DNA from: Epiperipatus broadwayi
Lineage: Eukaryota; Onychophora; Udeonychophora; Euonychophora; Peripatidae
DNA length: 64,000 bases
Assembly (NCBI GenBank): GCA_028023455.1
Contig: JAQFVV010012397.1
Span: 2,909,501 to 2,973,500, forward strand
Direction: 5' to 3'
Under the pieces are notes generated by a model. The model did no database searches, had not been told where the DNA came from, and saw only the letters and a program-made list of their open reading frames with translations. The position numbers and the translations under genes are program-made. Below are positions 34,777 through 47,100 of this stretch, one piece after another; positions within the stretch are counted from its first letter, which is position 1; every line of letters starts with the position of its first letter.

Positions 34777-35337
34777 CTATCTCATATCGGCTACTCGTCT
34801 TTTCATTTTTAGACAAGCAGCTCTTATATGCCCAATTCGTTTGAAAAATGAACACACAGTATAGCGCTGTGAACATTCTGTTTGTTTATGCATTGGTTCA
34901 TCACACCTATAACAACACTTATCACTCATTGTTGTTGAACTAACTGAATGTTTGACCGACTCAATCGTCTGTTCAATTTTTTTAATGGTATATTTCTTAA
35001 TGGCTTTGCTTGACACGTTATAGATTCTGCCAGGATGGCTTGAGCTACAGCCATTAAAGTCTATATTCAATGTTATTAATAATTTGAGTCTTAAATTATG
35101 ATCGGTCATTCTACAAATGAAACTATCAAGGAATGCTTCATTTAAGAACCCTTTGAAATTGCACATGAGTGCCAATGCCCGGATTTGCATTGTGAACTCT
35201 TTAGCCTTTTTACCTTCCACATAGATACAGAGATTGAAATAATATCTCTGCATTATTGTTAGTGGGTTTGGGGAGAAGAATTCTGTGAGAATCACCAATG
35301 CCATCTCAAAATCCAAGTCACGTTGTTTCTGACCCAA
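34777..35337 (-). pseudogene. gag: Gypsy gag fragment with zinc knuckles
   Basis: The frame of 186 codons includes a capsid-like C-terminal segment (RYYFNLCIYVEGKKAKEFTM...) and a zinc knuckle CYRCDEPMHKQTEC with CX2CX4HX4C spacing. A second, incomplete knuckle follows (CSFFKRIGHIRAAC, lacking the second Cys). The start Met is probably internal; the true N-terminus upstream is decayed. Confidence 0.72.
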
Positions 35338-35829
35338 CTTGAGACTTTAGAATACTATATGTCTGAGACCCGATTATTGTCATAGTGTGGCTAATTTTAT
35401 CTCAGACTTCTTAATCTGATTAGCCTACATATAAAAAATTAGTCACTCTTTGTATCTTGACCAATTCTCGGGGCAGCCTGAGCCAAAAGCTTTCATCGAG
35501 CTAATTATATTAGCCTTTTTTTTTTTTTTTTTTAAGTTTCTCTGGTATAACATGAGAAAAATATTTTATTTCCTATTTACTGCAAATTACCATTTGACAC
35601 TTGTACTTTGACAGAATTTTTACTCCACTAGGGTTAGCTTTTCTGTCTTTTATTTGTTTTTTAGAATGACCAGTTTTGATTGGTTTATGAACCACCAATT
35701 GCATTTGCGGTTAATATCTTTAACTGTCTTGGGGAATAACTTTTTCACTATGCCGAATCTGTTTTTTATTCAGATTGCAATGAGATATCTAATTATCCCG
35801 ATAAGGAAATACAACAACTGCCTATAATT

Positions 35830-36264
35830 GCTTATTCATGTATTTTATTTTTTTATTTTCCCAGCCATGGGGAAAAATATTTTAATCTAACTGCATCAAA
35901 TGTAGCTGGATTGGGCAGTTTTTTTTGTTTTTACAAATATAAACGAGAACTGCATATACTTGCGCATATATATTTTTTTTTTGTTATTTTTCTGAAAGTG
36001 GGGGGAAATATCACTTCATCTGATTGCGTCAAACTCAGCTTGAGCTGTCATTTGTGTTTTTCCAGTCGTGGAGAAAAAATTATTTAGTTGTACTGCACCA
36101 GAATCTGTTGATGTGGGCAGTATTTATGTGTGATTTAATAGTCACTGATTTGTAAAATTAAATGAGTATCTATACAAGTGCACATTTGTGTGTTTATGCT
36201 CTTATTTTTTTCTCAGCCATGGAGGAAAACAAAAAAAAATTCTTTCGTCTGACTGCACCAAATC
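35830..36264 (-). repeat. Reiterated leader / primer-site units of the gypsy element
   Basis: Next to the 5' LTR, a motif of G/A-rich run, then a pyrimidine stretch, then ACTGCACCAAATC (plus strand, ending 36264) recurs upstream as ACTGCATCAAATG (about 35900), GATTGCGTCAAACTC (about 36020) and ACTGCACCAGAATC (about 36100). The copy touching the LTR is in primer-site position (minus GATTTGGTGCAGT). The units are about 100-150 bp apart and diverged. Confidence 0.5.
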
Positions 36265-36882
36265 TGTTGGGTTTGGTCTGGAATACAGACCTAACCTGCA
36301 GAAAATAACATTGCCACCACTAGTATTATAATTATTATAATATTTATTAAATATATTTATTATATTTACAAATATATACAATACAGAGTAGTTCTAATGT
36401 GAACTCTTGGATCTTAGTCTTAACATTCTACCGCTTCCAGCTACACCTGATAGCTTGCCTCATGGATAGAGAGAACAACTCTTCTGGCTGTAGCAGACAG
36501 CTTACCTCGAATTGGCAGTAGTTTTAGCAATGTCCAGTCCTTATGTGGACTTGCCTAGCTGCATGGACAAATAGCATATTGCTATTGTAAAAATGCTTAC
36601 TGCAGTTTAGGTTAGCAGGGCTTCTTCTGGAGAACACTTACCATTTTTATAGGTTAGTCAGATGTTCTCTAGTATTTCTTCCAAAAGGCTGACTATTTAT
36701 AGTCAGATCCCTGACCTCATTGGAGCATTTAGATTCAGCGATCATCACTGCTTATTGGCCTGTACTATTTATTGGCTGTGTGTTTATCTATACATCAGCC
36801 TATTGGCCAGCAGCAAACAATGCTTGATCAGATAAAAAAGGAATAATCTGGAAAAGTCAACTTCTGAGGAAAAGTTATAACA
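36265..36882 (-). repeat. 5' LTR of the gypsy element
   Basis: It is 618 bp with TGTTGGGTTTGG start and TTATAACA end on the plus strand. It is alignable with 31248-31797 throughout. Confidence 0.82.
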
Positions 36883-36959
36883 GTTATATTTATATAAATT
36901 ATATTTATTTAAATATGCGTACTGGTTCAGCATGAAATACACTTATTGGAGATCATTTA

Positions 36960-37045
36960 CCTTTTTCACATGTGTGTAGTCATGTGCCTGGTTGTATAAG
37001 ATGGAGTGAATGACTGAAAGGAGCTTGAAAGTCTGGATTCAAATC
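36960..37045 (+). repeat. tRNA-derived SINE-like copy
   Basis: GTTGTATAAGATGGAGTGAA and GCTTGAAAGTCTGGATTCAA followed by ATCCC share order and wording with the reverse complement of 29948-30040. GATTCAAATCCC matches the pol III B-box. The A-box is weak. Confidence 0.5.
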
Positions 37046-37453
37046 CCTTCTAATTAAGTGATATAATTAAATTATATACAGTATATGGCCAAACAAAATT
37101 TTATATATAATTTTGTATGGTTTTAGACTACTTGATAGTTTCTGCAAATGTATTCATATTTTAAATATCGATGTTGTTGACTATTATTGCAATTTTCCAT
37201 GCATGATAGATTTTCAAATTAAACATTTGATAATTGAATTATTGAGTAAAGCTTTGTTTTTCTTTTTAAATATTTATTTATGTATTTAAAATGATAAAAA
37301 ATACCACTAGACAATTGGTCAGATAATTAGTATTTTCTCATTTATAGGTCTTTTAAAGAGATCTTCATTCAACTTACAGTCGTTTACTTAATAACTGTTT
37401 TTCGTTAGTTTCATGTCTGCAGCAAGACTGATGTATATGAATAAATATATGTT

Positions 37454-37588
37454 AAACACCTCATAGCTATATTATTCCAGTCATACCCCCTTATAATAAA
37501 GAAAGCTCGAATTTTAGCACTACACTGAAAAGGAAAGGAGCTTCAGTTAAATGAGTGTGTGGCTGGAATAATATAACTATGGAGTGTT
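37454..37588. repeat. 135 bp hairpin element
   Basis: AACACCTCATAGCTATATTA followed by TTCCAG (37454-37479) is matched by its reverse complement at 37563-37588, with three mismatches in 26 bp. The loop is about 83 bp. It could be a tiny MITE or simply an inverted repeat. Confidence 0.6.
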
Positions 37589-38743
37589 CCAAATATTTTA
37601 TATAGATTTCAGCTAGCAGTATACATGGCTTTTATTTATTATATACTTAATATGTATTATATAGATATATTTATTTAATAATTAATTTTTTTAAGATATC
37701 ACATAATAAATATTTTAACAAGGTAACATCAAAAGGAAAAAAAAAATTTATTACATTCTTTTAAACATAAAAATCATATTTAAGCACACACCATATAATA
37801 CAACTAATTATTTTATTAGGTAGATATTCCAAAGTTGTTAATGATTTACATACATTATTTCATTTATAATTCATGTTCCTCATTATTTTTATTAATTTTA
37901 CTACAATATTTTCTAAGATTTCCACGATGAGCATAATCTTAATTAAAAAATAGATACAGTCAACAAAAGTGTTGCTGATAAAAGTTTGATTATTGTTACT
38001 TATTTAATCTAGTATTTTGAAATAATAATAATAACAATAGCTTAATTATTAGTTTTAAAAAGAATTAGTGAAAGTAAAGAAAAAAAACACTTCAGTTTGT
38101 AAATATGGAATTAACAAAAAATATTTTTAGATTAATTATGAGTTTTTATACAATAATTAGAAATTTGAAAAATTTTTATTATGCTTTTATAAAAGTCACT
38201 GTTATATAGGAATTTTTAGTGTTGTTTGATGCACACCATTTAACTTGATCATCTCAATCTAACTTTTGAAAAAGTATAATGGTGTCATATTAAGGACTCG
38301 CTTATTCTCTCTCCTACATATTTCACTGTTTTGAACCATATAAAACATCTCATAGCCAATGATCTGCATAATCTGATCTGTCCATCACGTTGAAAATCAA
38401 GTGCAGTCGATAGTAACCTTCCATCACCACCCTACCCCCCTGACAAACTTCTATAGGGTTGGGTCTTTTTACTGTTATAAAGCTCTCATATATATATATA
38501 TTGTGTAACACTCACATATATACATGTGTGTGTTTATAGTTCAAAATAAATATAAAAAAAAGTAAATAAATGAAAGAAGAATTTTAAGAAAAAAACTAAA
38601 ATAGCAATTAGATCAATTGATAACGTATTATTAATTAAATTACAAGGGTGGGGAAAAGAAAATCTGATTTAAGTCAAGATTCAAAACCTGATTTCTTCTT
38701 TTTATCTTTAAGAAACAATCAATGTTATAAAAGAAATAGGATA

Positions 38744-39724
38744 TACACCTGGGTCTCGTTTTATGCAGATTTTTTTTAATGCGATTTTGAAGTTATGCGA
38801 TTCTTGTTTCTTCTTATTATTCATATTTCACTATTTTTATTAGATATCAAGAAATTTAAATTATTAATAACTTATTTTCACTTAAAATATTTTTTTTTTT
38901 TCAAAAATATAACATCATATTAGCAGCTAACGTGAATATGGCCTGAAACTATATTTAGAATGTTGGCTTCTACATAAATAATCTACTTATACTAATGAGT
39001 AAATAATAATAATAGATGTATACTTACATATAAAAATATCACAATAAATATTCAAAAAGTTTAAATTTTTAAAACGTATTTTATTATATATAACAGAAAT
39101 AAATAATCTTTTGGATTTTTAAAATAAAAAACGAAGATTTAATAAACTGAAAATAATCTTTCTAATGATAATGTACAATCTTTTTGTTTTGATTGCAATC
39201 TCATTTTTTTAATATAGAAACAGAAAACCATTAACACAGCACAAGACTGACAGTGGTGCTAGTTGTATATCATATCACAAATAAAAATAAAGTGGCTAAC
39301 AGGTTTCTCTGGGCATAATTGCTGAGAGATTCTTGACTTCATTTAAGGAAAAGCCACAATACATCACATCACATCGAATCTAATTTCTTACCAGTTTACA
39401 AATGAACGCTAGCATTAATGATTAAAATATGTATGAAAAATATAAAATTAAATACTGTAGTTAATAAAAAATGTAAAAAACGTTTGTCTTGTATTAATTT
39501 TTTTCAAATATTTGAAATTTTTTATTAGTCATATTTTATTTGCTTATTTTTTTAATGCGAATTTTAAAGTAATTTTTCCTTGTTGCTTTGCTTTTATGTG
39601 AATTCTGAAAATTACAGACCCTATCCCCCATTTTTCAAGGTAAGTTAAGTCTATTTTTGAGCGATTTTTTTAATGCGTGTTTTCTGTGGAACTTACCTAC
39701 TGCATAAAACGAGACCCAGGTGTA
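38744..39724 (+). mobile_element. Pogo/Tigger-like non-autonomous transposon, copy 2
   Basis: Ends TACACCTGGGTCTCGTTTTA and TAAAACGAGACCCAGGTGTA are nearly perfect inverted repeats with TA on each side. The interior matches copy 3 across its length and copy 1 in reverse. It lies in the host intron. No transposase frame is present. Confidence 0.85.
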
Positions 39725-42700
39725 ATGTTAAAATATAGTGTAAATTAAAATAAAAATATAATTCAAAGTAGAAATAGACAATAAATTAATTATCCCTGTA
39801 AACTATCTCATCAGCAGAAATGCAATTAAATTTTGGGAAATCCTGGCTGATAAGATAGTAGATTAATTTAAGAAAAAATAAGATTAATCATTTAATTACA
39901 AATTAAAAGCAAAATGAATAAAAATGAACAATAGGAGAGGAAGTGTAAAAAAATGGCCAGCTTGATAGTTGGAGGCAGTCGGTTAGTTAAACAATTTTTG
40001 CAGAAAGTAAGAGGAAGTCAAGTCCATGAATCATTAATTAATAATCAACTAAGCTATATCATGTGCTGCTAAGAAAACCACAGGAGTGCCGATCTGGGCT
40101 TCGTTCCCCAAACTCCATTACTGTCAGTCTCTCCCTCCTGCTATCAATGCCTTGGTTGTAAGAGTCTGTCATATATACTATCCTATGGCCATTTCGAAGT
40201 TCTGGAAAAAGAAAATGTCTGATGACCAAATGGCCAGCCATGAAGAATGTAAACAATGTCATGAATTTAAAAGCTTACAGACCGTGAAGGAAGGACTATC
40301 CAAATTGTCACAAATAGATGACATCACATCCAAGTTAAAACCTAGATAAATATATTGAACATTTATTGGTAAAGGTCTAGACATTATTAAGTATAAATGA
40401 ACTGCTATAAAGGAAGGACTATTAATATTACAAATGTCAGAATTATATATTGGAAGTATGCGATAAATTAATTCCTATTAAGCTATATTTATTTTGTTTA
40501 GTAATTATTGTTATATCTATTTTTATTGTGTTAAATATATATTGTGTTATTGTAATATTAACATATTGGTGTGTGTATATAGGAATAAAAAGTGTTTGCT
40601 AAATATTACTTGGTATTTCTCTTTCCCTTACCTGCATAACCATGATTAGGGAATTTGGCAAGTTTGATATGTGTCCTTGATTCATGTGCTGGGTCCCTTG
40701 TCTCATAATGTTGGAGCTAGTCTGGGTAAGTTTCCAAGTGCTAGTTTTCACTAGACCTTTTGTCCAGCATTCCAGTTATATAAAGTTCATATGGTCAGAT
40801 GCTGCCTGAGATTTATCTCGAAAAAATAAATTGCCTTTGAAGGATTGCTATAATCCCAGCAGTTATGAAGGAGAGCTGTGATCAGGAAAAATGATCAGGA
40901 TTTGTACATTTGTGAAGTCTCGATCTGGTCATGGGTATAATTGATAGTTAATCTATCAGTAATATTCTACCCCTCTGCTTGAATGTACAATCATAGGGCT
41001 GTTGAAACCATTCTAAATTTACCAATAGTTATTAATTATGGAAGATTACATCTCTTAAATAAATCAACTCAAACAGTGCAGTGTGATATTTAATGGAAGC
41101 TATTAAAATCAATAAAGGTTACAATAAAGTATATAAATTTATAGTTGTTATATAACATCCTAAAAAAGAAAAAGAAATGTTAATATAAAAAGATGATTAA
41201 AAAAATAATTTAAATAAATAAAGAATGATGCTAAATAAATAAATAAAAAACCGGTGACCATTGCAAATGTCAGCATTTCCCCATGATCATTACACTATGT
41301 ATCTGAATTATAACATTATATGTTTTATTATCATATATAATCTAATTGATTAAATGCCTTGAAAATAGATAAGTTCTATGGATAGTATAGGAAAGTAGAA
41401 GCCTTTTTTGATATGCCCACATCTCAAATTGATGGCATAAGTGACAATTGGAAAAATCAAGCAATATTTTTTTTAATTTGGTGATTTTTGAAATATGTGG
41501 CTTTTATATATTTTATATTGTTTTATCACCATTATTGTTATTGCGATTTTTATGCATATTATTCTACTCACATTGATGCAATCTATAATTATGATTTTGG
41601 CATTTAAAATATTTATTTCAAAACATACTCAGATACTTTTTTCATAATATCTGCAAATTCTTATCAGCAGCTAAAATCAAAATGTCATCAGCATATATCA
41701 AAGTATTTATTGTCTTCCATCTACTGCCATCCTATTATCCCATCTTTCAAGAACATTTTAGCATATTAATCTAATTATAATTATTAAAAAGAATAGAGAA
41801 AGTATATATATTTCATTATCTTAAATTATGTTGATTAAACTTTTGCTTAATTTGATATTAGCAGAATTAGATTTATGGAGATTTTTGAAAAATAGAATCA
41901 GATGCAAAGGTTTAATAATATCTGTCATAACTTACTTCATTCCATTTTATTAAAAGTTTTTTTCATATTTTAACGTCATATTTTCTAGCTTTTTTTTTAC
42001 TCATTTGACAAATTTTTAATAACCTTTTCCTCTTTAGGCTTGCTGAACAGGTATTTGTGAAAGAATGAATACCATTAAATTTCATTAATTATATAAAGTT
42101 TTTTTTTTTCTGCATGTAAAATTAAGGTTATTGATTTATAGTTTTTACAGTCAATTAGATTGCTTTCAATTTCTCAAATTTATATGTACAAATCTTTTGG
42201 TTCAGCTAAATTTTAAATTTGAATTAATTTATAAATTTTTTATTAAACTTGTGATAGTTGAGTGCATATAATACATATATCACACACGCGAATATTTAAA
42301 ACATTTCTTTTATTCGTTGGTCTAATGTCTTTTTTTTTTAATAAGAAAAATGAACTTTGTAGTAAATTTTTTTTATCTTTTGTATAATATTATTTTATAT
42401 ATTTTAAAACAATGCTTAATCTACAAAATCTTGTTTTGTTATGTTGGTGATTAAGAATCTAAAATTAAGCATTGTCTAGAAATCTTGTAATTAAATCATT
42501 AGCAAGGAGTTTATTAATTAAAAAAGTAAAAAATGCTATTTTTTGTAATTTGGTAATCAAGAAAGTTCTAAGAAATTCCTGAAAGAGAACAATGGTCAGT
42601 GAGCCTTATAAAAGTTCTCAACAATTATTGTGATTTATTATTCTACATTGAATTACCATATATCTACATGTTGCAGTAATCATTTTAGGGGGTTAAAATT

Positions 42701-42858
42701 TCTTCTTTTTAAAATGAAATAGATATTTATTACTATTACAAATTTGGGATAATATATCTAAATGTTTAAATGAGTTAAAATAGGAATATGTATTTAGTTA
42801 AAGATTGTGTGTTATTGTGTTAATTTCTATTTATAATTTTTTATTTTTTTATTTACAG
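39725..42858. other. Intronic AT-rich DNA without recognised elements
   Basis: A patch of more balanced composition at 40060-40350 is open on both strands but shows no motif. Balanced sequence at 40640-40980 likewise has no recognised family. The final bases form the polypyrimidine tract and acceptor of the last exon. Confidence 0.4.
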
Positions 42859-43022
42859 TTTCAACAAAATCCAAAGAAAGACTGAATTCTATTGCTAATG
42901 CTGATACACCAGATAATTCTCCTAAAAGAAAAAGAGCATCCAGAGCTATACAGTCACAGAATTCTAGTCCATCAAGTCCTGCTAATAATCCTCCATCAGG
43001 AAAAAGGAGGAGGATGAACTAA
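42859..43022 (+). CDS. Last coding exon of the host gene
   Basis: After a TTTATTTACAG acceptor the exon contributes 53 codons and TAA. It includes NSPKRKRASR and ends SGKRRRMN. Two basic clusters (KRKR and KRRR) in a Ser/Pro/Asn-rich setting look like nuclear localisation signals in a disordered tail, with SP sites that could be phosphorylated. Phase agrees with the exon ending at 28346. The protein is not recognised; nuclear location is inferred. Confidence 0.72.
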
Positions 43023-43170
43023 TTTCAGTTTTAAGGAAGGAAATGTATATATGTTTATAAGTTTTTTAAAATTCATTTATGATTAGTTGTGCTTCATCTC
43101 ACATTGTAAATGTACATATATTCTACTCAGTATTTTTCTATTAAAAATATTTTTAAAAAATAATTTTAAA
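43023..43170 (+). terminator. Probable 3' UTR with ATTAAA polyadenylation signal
   Basis: Downstream of TAA the sequence is non-coding, and ATTAAA occurs at 43140-43145, followed by A/T- and GT-containing sequence (GTTTGTTTTATG). This is a plausible cleavage region before the repeat-rich DNA that starts near 43230. Confidence 0.4.
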
Positions 43171-43231
43171 AAGTTTGTTTTATGTAGCTCATTTTCTATT
43201 TAAATAGTTGATAAATTTAATATATCTGTGT

Positions 43232-43268
43232 ACGTGTGCATATATATATATATATGTGTGTGTGTATC
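43232..43268. repeat. (AT)n/(GT)n microsatellite
   Basis: A simple AT run is followed by GTGTGTGTGT. There is no further content. Confidence 0.8.
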
Positions 43269-43359
43269 ATTAAAACTCAATCAACACTTAGACAATCAAC
43301 AGTTTCAAACTGTTGTCAAGGCAATCAATCTCCTTTTAACAATATATATATAAACACAG

Positions 43360-44348
43360 TACAACTGGGTCTCGTTTTATGCGGATTATTTTAATGCGAT
43401 TTTGAAGTTATGCGATTCATGTTTCTTCTTAATATCTTTCATATTTCACTATATTTATTAGATATCAAGAAATTTAAATTATTAATAACTTATTTTCACT
43501 TAAAATACTTTTTTTTTTTTTTCAAAAATATAACGTTATATTAGCAGCTAATGTGAATATGGCCTGAAGCTGTATTTAGAATTTTAACTTCTATGTAAAT
43601 AATCTATTTATACTAATGAGTAAATAATAATAATAGATTTATACTTACATATAAAAATATCGCAATAAATATTCAAAAAATTAAACTTTTAAAACATATA
43701 TTTTGTTATATATAACAGAAATAAATAATCTTTTAGATTTTTAAAATAAAAAACGAAGATTTTATAAACTGAAAATAATCTTTCTAATGATAATGTATAA
43801 TCTTTTTGTTTTGATTTCGACCTCATTTTTTTAATATAGAAACAGAAAACCATTAACACAGCATAAGACTGAAAGTGGCGCTAGTTGTACATCACATCAC
43901 GAATAAAAATAAAGTGGCTAACAGGTTTCTCTGGGCATAATTGCTGTGAGATTCTTGACTTTGTTTAAGGGGAAACCACAATATACATCACATCCAATCT
44001 GATTTCTTACCAGTTTATAAACGAATGCTAGTGGTAATGATTATAAAATATCTATGAAAAATGTAAAATTAAATACTATAGTTAATAAAAAAAATTAAAA
44101 AAAATTTGTCTTGTATTAATTTTTTTCAAATATTTGAAATTTTTTATTAGTCATACTTTATTTGCTTATTTTTTTTAATGCGAATTTTAAAGTAATTTTT
44201 CTTTGTTGTTTTGCTTTTATGCGAATTCTGAAAATTACAGACTCTATCCCTCATTTTTCAAGGTAAGTTAAGTCTATTTTTGTGCAATTTTTTTTAATGC
44301 GGGTTTTCTGTGGAACCTATCTACCACATAAAACAAGACCCAGGTGTA
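43360..44348 (+). mobile_element. Pogo/Tigger-like non-autonomous transposon, copy 3
   Basis: Left end ACAACTGGGTCTCGTTTTAT and right end ATAAAACAAGACCCAGGTGT are flanked by TA. It is the same orientation as copy 2 and similar throughout. It begins 338 bp after the host stop codon. Confidence 0.83.
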
Positions 44349-44520
44349 TTCTCAATGAAAAGATATGTTCTCTCTCAAAGCTATCTGCAGTATAACTTCT
44401 GAATCAATACATGTTTTATAGCAATATAATTTTGCTATTCACCAAAAAATTTTAAGGCATTAGCATGACTGGATCATGAATTATAATATGTAATGTGATA
44501 GTGTATTTCTTACTTTGTAG

Positions 44521-44900
44521 AAAATCCATGATGGAACAATACACATTAAATTGTATTATAAATTGGCTAAAACTCCTACTGAAATGTTTGAAATGGTTCA
44601 AACTGTATATGATAGTGAAGCCATGAGGTATAAGTTCATTTTTATGTGATTTACAAGATTTTGTGGTGGGAGAGAGAATCTTGAAAACAGTCAATGGCCA
44701 AGCACATAAAAAAACAATGAAATAAAGAAAATATACAAAATGTTGCTAAAATTCTCCAAACCAATTACTGCGTATCTGTCAGATTCATTGAGCAATTTCT
44801 ATTATTCCCAAAATCACTGTCCATCACACTTTAATGGAAGATTTGAAAAAGCAGAAAATATGGGCACTCTTTGTGCTTCAGACAATCAATTAAAAAGATA
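44521..44900 (+). pseudogene. Decayed HTH_48 (mariner-type) coding fragment
   Basis: Across shifting frames the plus strand reads YYKLAKTPTEMFEMVQTVYD, then FTRFCGGRENLENSQ, then KMLLKFSKPITAYLSDSLSN, and KAENMGTLCASDNQLK. This order matches the N-terminal helix-turn-helix of mariner-type transposases and related GVQW/HTH_48 proteins (KLGKTATE.FEML...F.W..RF..GRE..ED...GRP...M.KVCAK...L). Stops and frameshifts break it and no DDE catalytic core follows. Confidence 0.6.
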
Positions 44901-45614
44901 CTGGGTTGGGAACATTACAAACACATCATAAAATTGCAGTTATAAATCTAGAATTCTTGTTAAACATTGTAAGAGGTGAGAAGACTTTTTTCAATAGGAG
45001 TCATCAACCAAACACTAGGAGGAAAATAAAAAGAAAATGTGAATGCAAAGGAGCCAAACCAAAATATTGTTCACTTTTTTTTTCTTTTTTTTTAATATTA
45101 AATTAATTATTCACCACAATACATTTCTGAAGATGAGACAATAAATACTAAAAACTATTGAATATTTTTAAAAAACATTAAAATAAACTATTGAATATTT
45201 TTAATTATTTGTAGGCCAAAATTTTATGCAAGTGACTTGAATACTGTAAGCAAGGTTTTTTGTCATTAGCATGCTAGCCAACAGTATTGTATATAATTTT
45301 TTGTTGCGCTTGAGCATTTGTCTTAGCTCCTGGTGAATTTTTGTTGGCTGTGAAAGGAATATGGTCATGGTTTAATTTAGGAAATCTAGAAGATTGCAAC
45401 ATTTCTGCAGATGATTCCAGTGGAGGATTTCATGGACTGATTCAAACAGTTTTATAATTATTTTCAGTGATGTATTAAGTCGTAAGGAAACTGTTTTGAA
45501 TAATCAATAATAAAAAACAAAGCATAACGCCTTTGTTTTATTTCCCAGTTGCTTTTTTACTGGCACATTGTGTGTGTATATTGTAACGATATATAAATAT
45601 GTCGTTACATTAAT
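44901..45614. other. Non-coding interval
   Basis: AT-rich sequence. The small frames at 44740-45106 are in part the HTH_48 remnant. Nothing else is recognised. Confidence 0.45.
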
Positions 45615-46200
45615 TTAACCCTTTGAAAACCAGGCGGCCATCTTTAATTTAAAAAAAAATTTACCCTAACTCTAATAACTTAGATATTTTGTGTTTGAAT
45701 GTAATAAATATATAAAAATAATGTTGTAAAAGCAAGTACATATATGAAAGAATATAATGAAGCTGTTAAAATAATCATTTCATAAAGAAAAAGTTAAAAA
45801 AAATAATATTTATAACAGATTTAAGAATGTTTGTTTTTACACTGATTCACAAATCCTAAATTTTGAAATTCAAATGATAAAATGACACTTTCATAAACAG
45901 CTTCTTCACATTCCTCACAAATTTACAAAAAAAATGATGTATTGGAAGTCTTACCTGAGGTAATTTTTCCCTGAGAAAATTACTAAAACAGCTGACTTGC
46001 TGTGATCCATTTTCATTCCACAGCCAGATATGTTCAGTTTTGTAAATTATCTGTAAAAATATGAATGTTTTTTAGTGGAGAAAAAAAGTAATAGAACAGT
46101 GTAATTCAAAAATAAATAAATAAACTCATAAAAATAAAATGAATAAAAATAAATCAATAAAGATAATTTTTTATTATTATTAACAATGATTACATGTGTG

Positions 46201-46620
46201 GAAGAAAGGCTAAGTTCAAATACATGGCACTATAACACAGAGTGGATGGATTGATGAAGTCAGAAACCGTGTATAAAATATCCTATATTACATGAAATTC
46301 CAGTTGTGTAGCATAAACTTGTATATAAATATATTTATTATTTTGCATAAAAGATATGAAGAAAGGCTGAGTTCAAATACATGGCACTATAATACAGAAT
46401 GGGTGGATTGATGAAACCAGAAAGTGTGTATAAATATCCTATATTACATGAAATTCCAGTTGTGTAGCATGAACTTGTATATAAATATATTTATTATTTT
46501 GCATAAAAAATATGAAGAAAGGCTGAGTTCAAATACATGGCACTGTAACAATAACTGGATAGATTGAAGAAGCCAGAAAATTTATACAATATCCTATATT
46601 ACTTGCCTAAAATTGACACA
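46201..46620. repeat. Three tandem units of about 157 bp
   Basis: GAAGAAAGGCTRAGTTCAAA begins at 46201, 46358 and 46514. Units run through ATCCTATATTACATGAAATT and are close to identical except for the third, which loses similarity after TATTAC. GAGTTCAAATAC resembles a pol III B-box, so a SINE origin is possible. Confidence 0.78.
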
Positions 46621-46789
46621 AATCAATTGAGGGTCATAACTTTAGCACTCATGCAATAATTCGTCCATAAATTCAAACTTGGTCATGCATGATACACTAT
46701 TCATATTTATAATCATGCCAAAAAATGCATTAGCTCACGCAGTGACAGATACCCCAGTCCCCAACTTTTTTCCATTCTACAGCATATTT

Positions 46790-47100
46790 ATTTGAAAATA
46801 TTATAATTTATTATTCTATAGCATATTTATTTATTTCAGTACATCGAAAATATTATAATTTATTATTATATAACATATTTATTTGTTTCAGTAAATAGAA
46901 AATATTATAATTTATAAAAATATATATATATATAAAAGTAATTACATACTCGCGAATGTTATCAAAAAACGTTTATTTGTTTCATTACATCGAAAATATT
47001 ATAATTTATTATTATATAACATATTTGTTTTAGTAAATATAAAATATTATAATTTATAAAAAAAAATATATATAAAAAAGTAATTACATACCCTTGAACG
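46790..47100. repeat. AT-rich tandem duplication inside the piggyBac-like element
   Basis: The run CATCGAAAATATTATAATTT ... AAAAGTAATTACATAC occurs twice (ending near 46950 and 47090), each time followed by a GTTAT-CAAAAACG stretch. A smaller 50-60 bp repeat lies within. Confidence 0.7.

Larger units (their letters stand above)
31248..36882 (-). mobile_element. Decayed Ty3/gypsy LTR retrotransposon (Mag/K02A2.6-like)
   Basis: LTRs at 31248-31797 and 36265-36882 begin TGTTG..TTTGG and end TATAACA. Flanking pentamers ATTAT and GTTAT differ by one base. The interior reads on the minus strand in the order gag, RT, RNase H, integrase, and is broken by many stops and frameshifts. The LTRs have diverged clearly, with small indels, so this insertion is old compared with the giant-LTR element. 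It lies antisense inside the host intron. Confidence 0.85.
28347..42858 (+). other. 14.5 kb intron filled with transposons
   Basis: It is bounded by GTTTGT at 28347 and TTTATTTACAG ending at 42858, with matching phase on both sides. It contains an RTE fragment, SINE-like units, a 5.6 kb gypsy element, a small hairpin element and a pogo-like copy. The gypsy element is antisense to the gene. Confidence 0.6.

Noticed and set aside
40059-40349. Overlapping open frames on both strands with balanced composition
   Set aside because: No motif, no splice sites that fit the host gene's phase, and no family recognised. It could be an old repeat, but I cannot support a gene.
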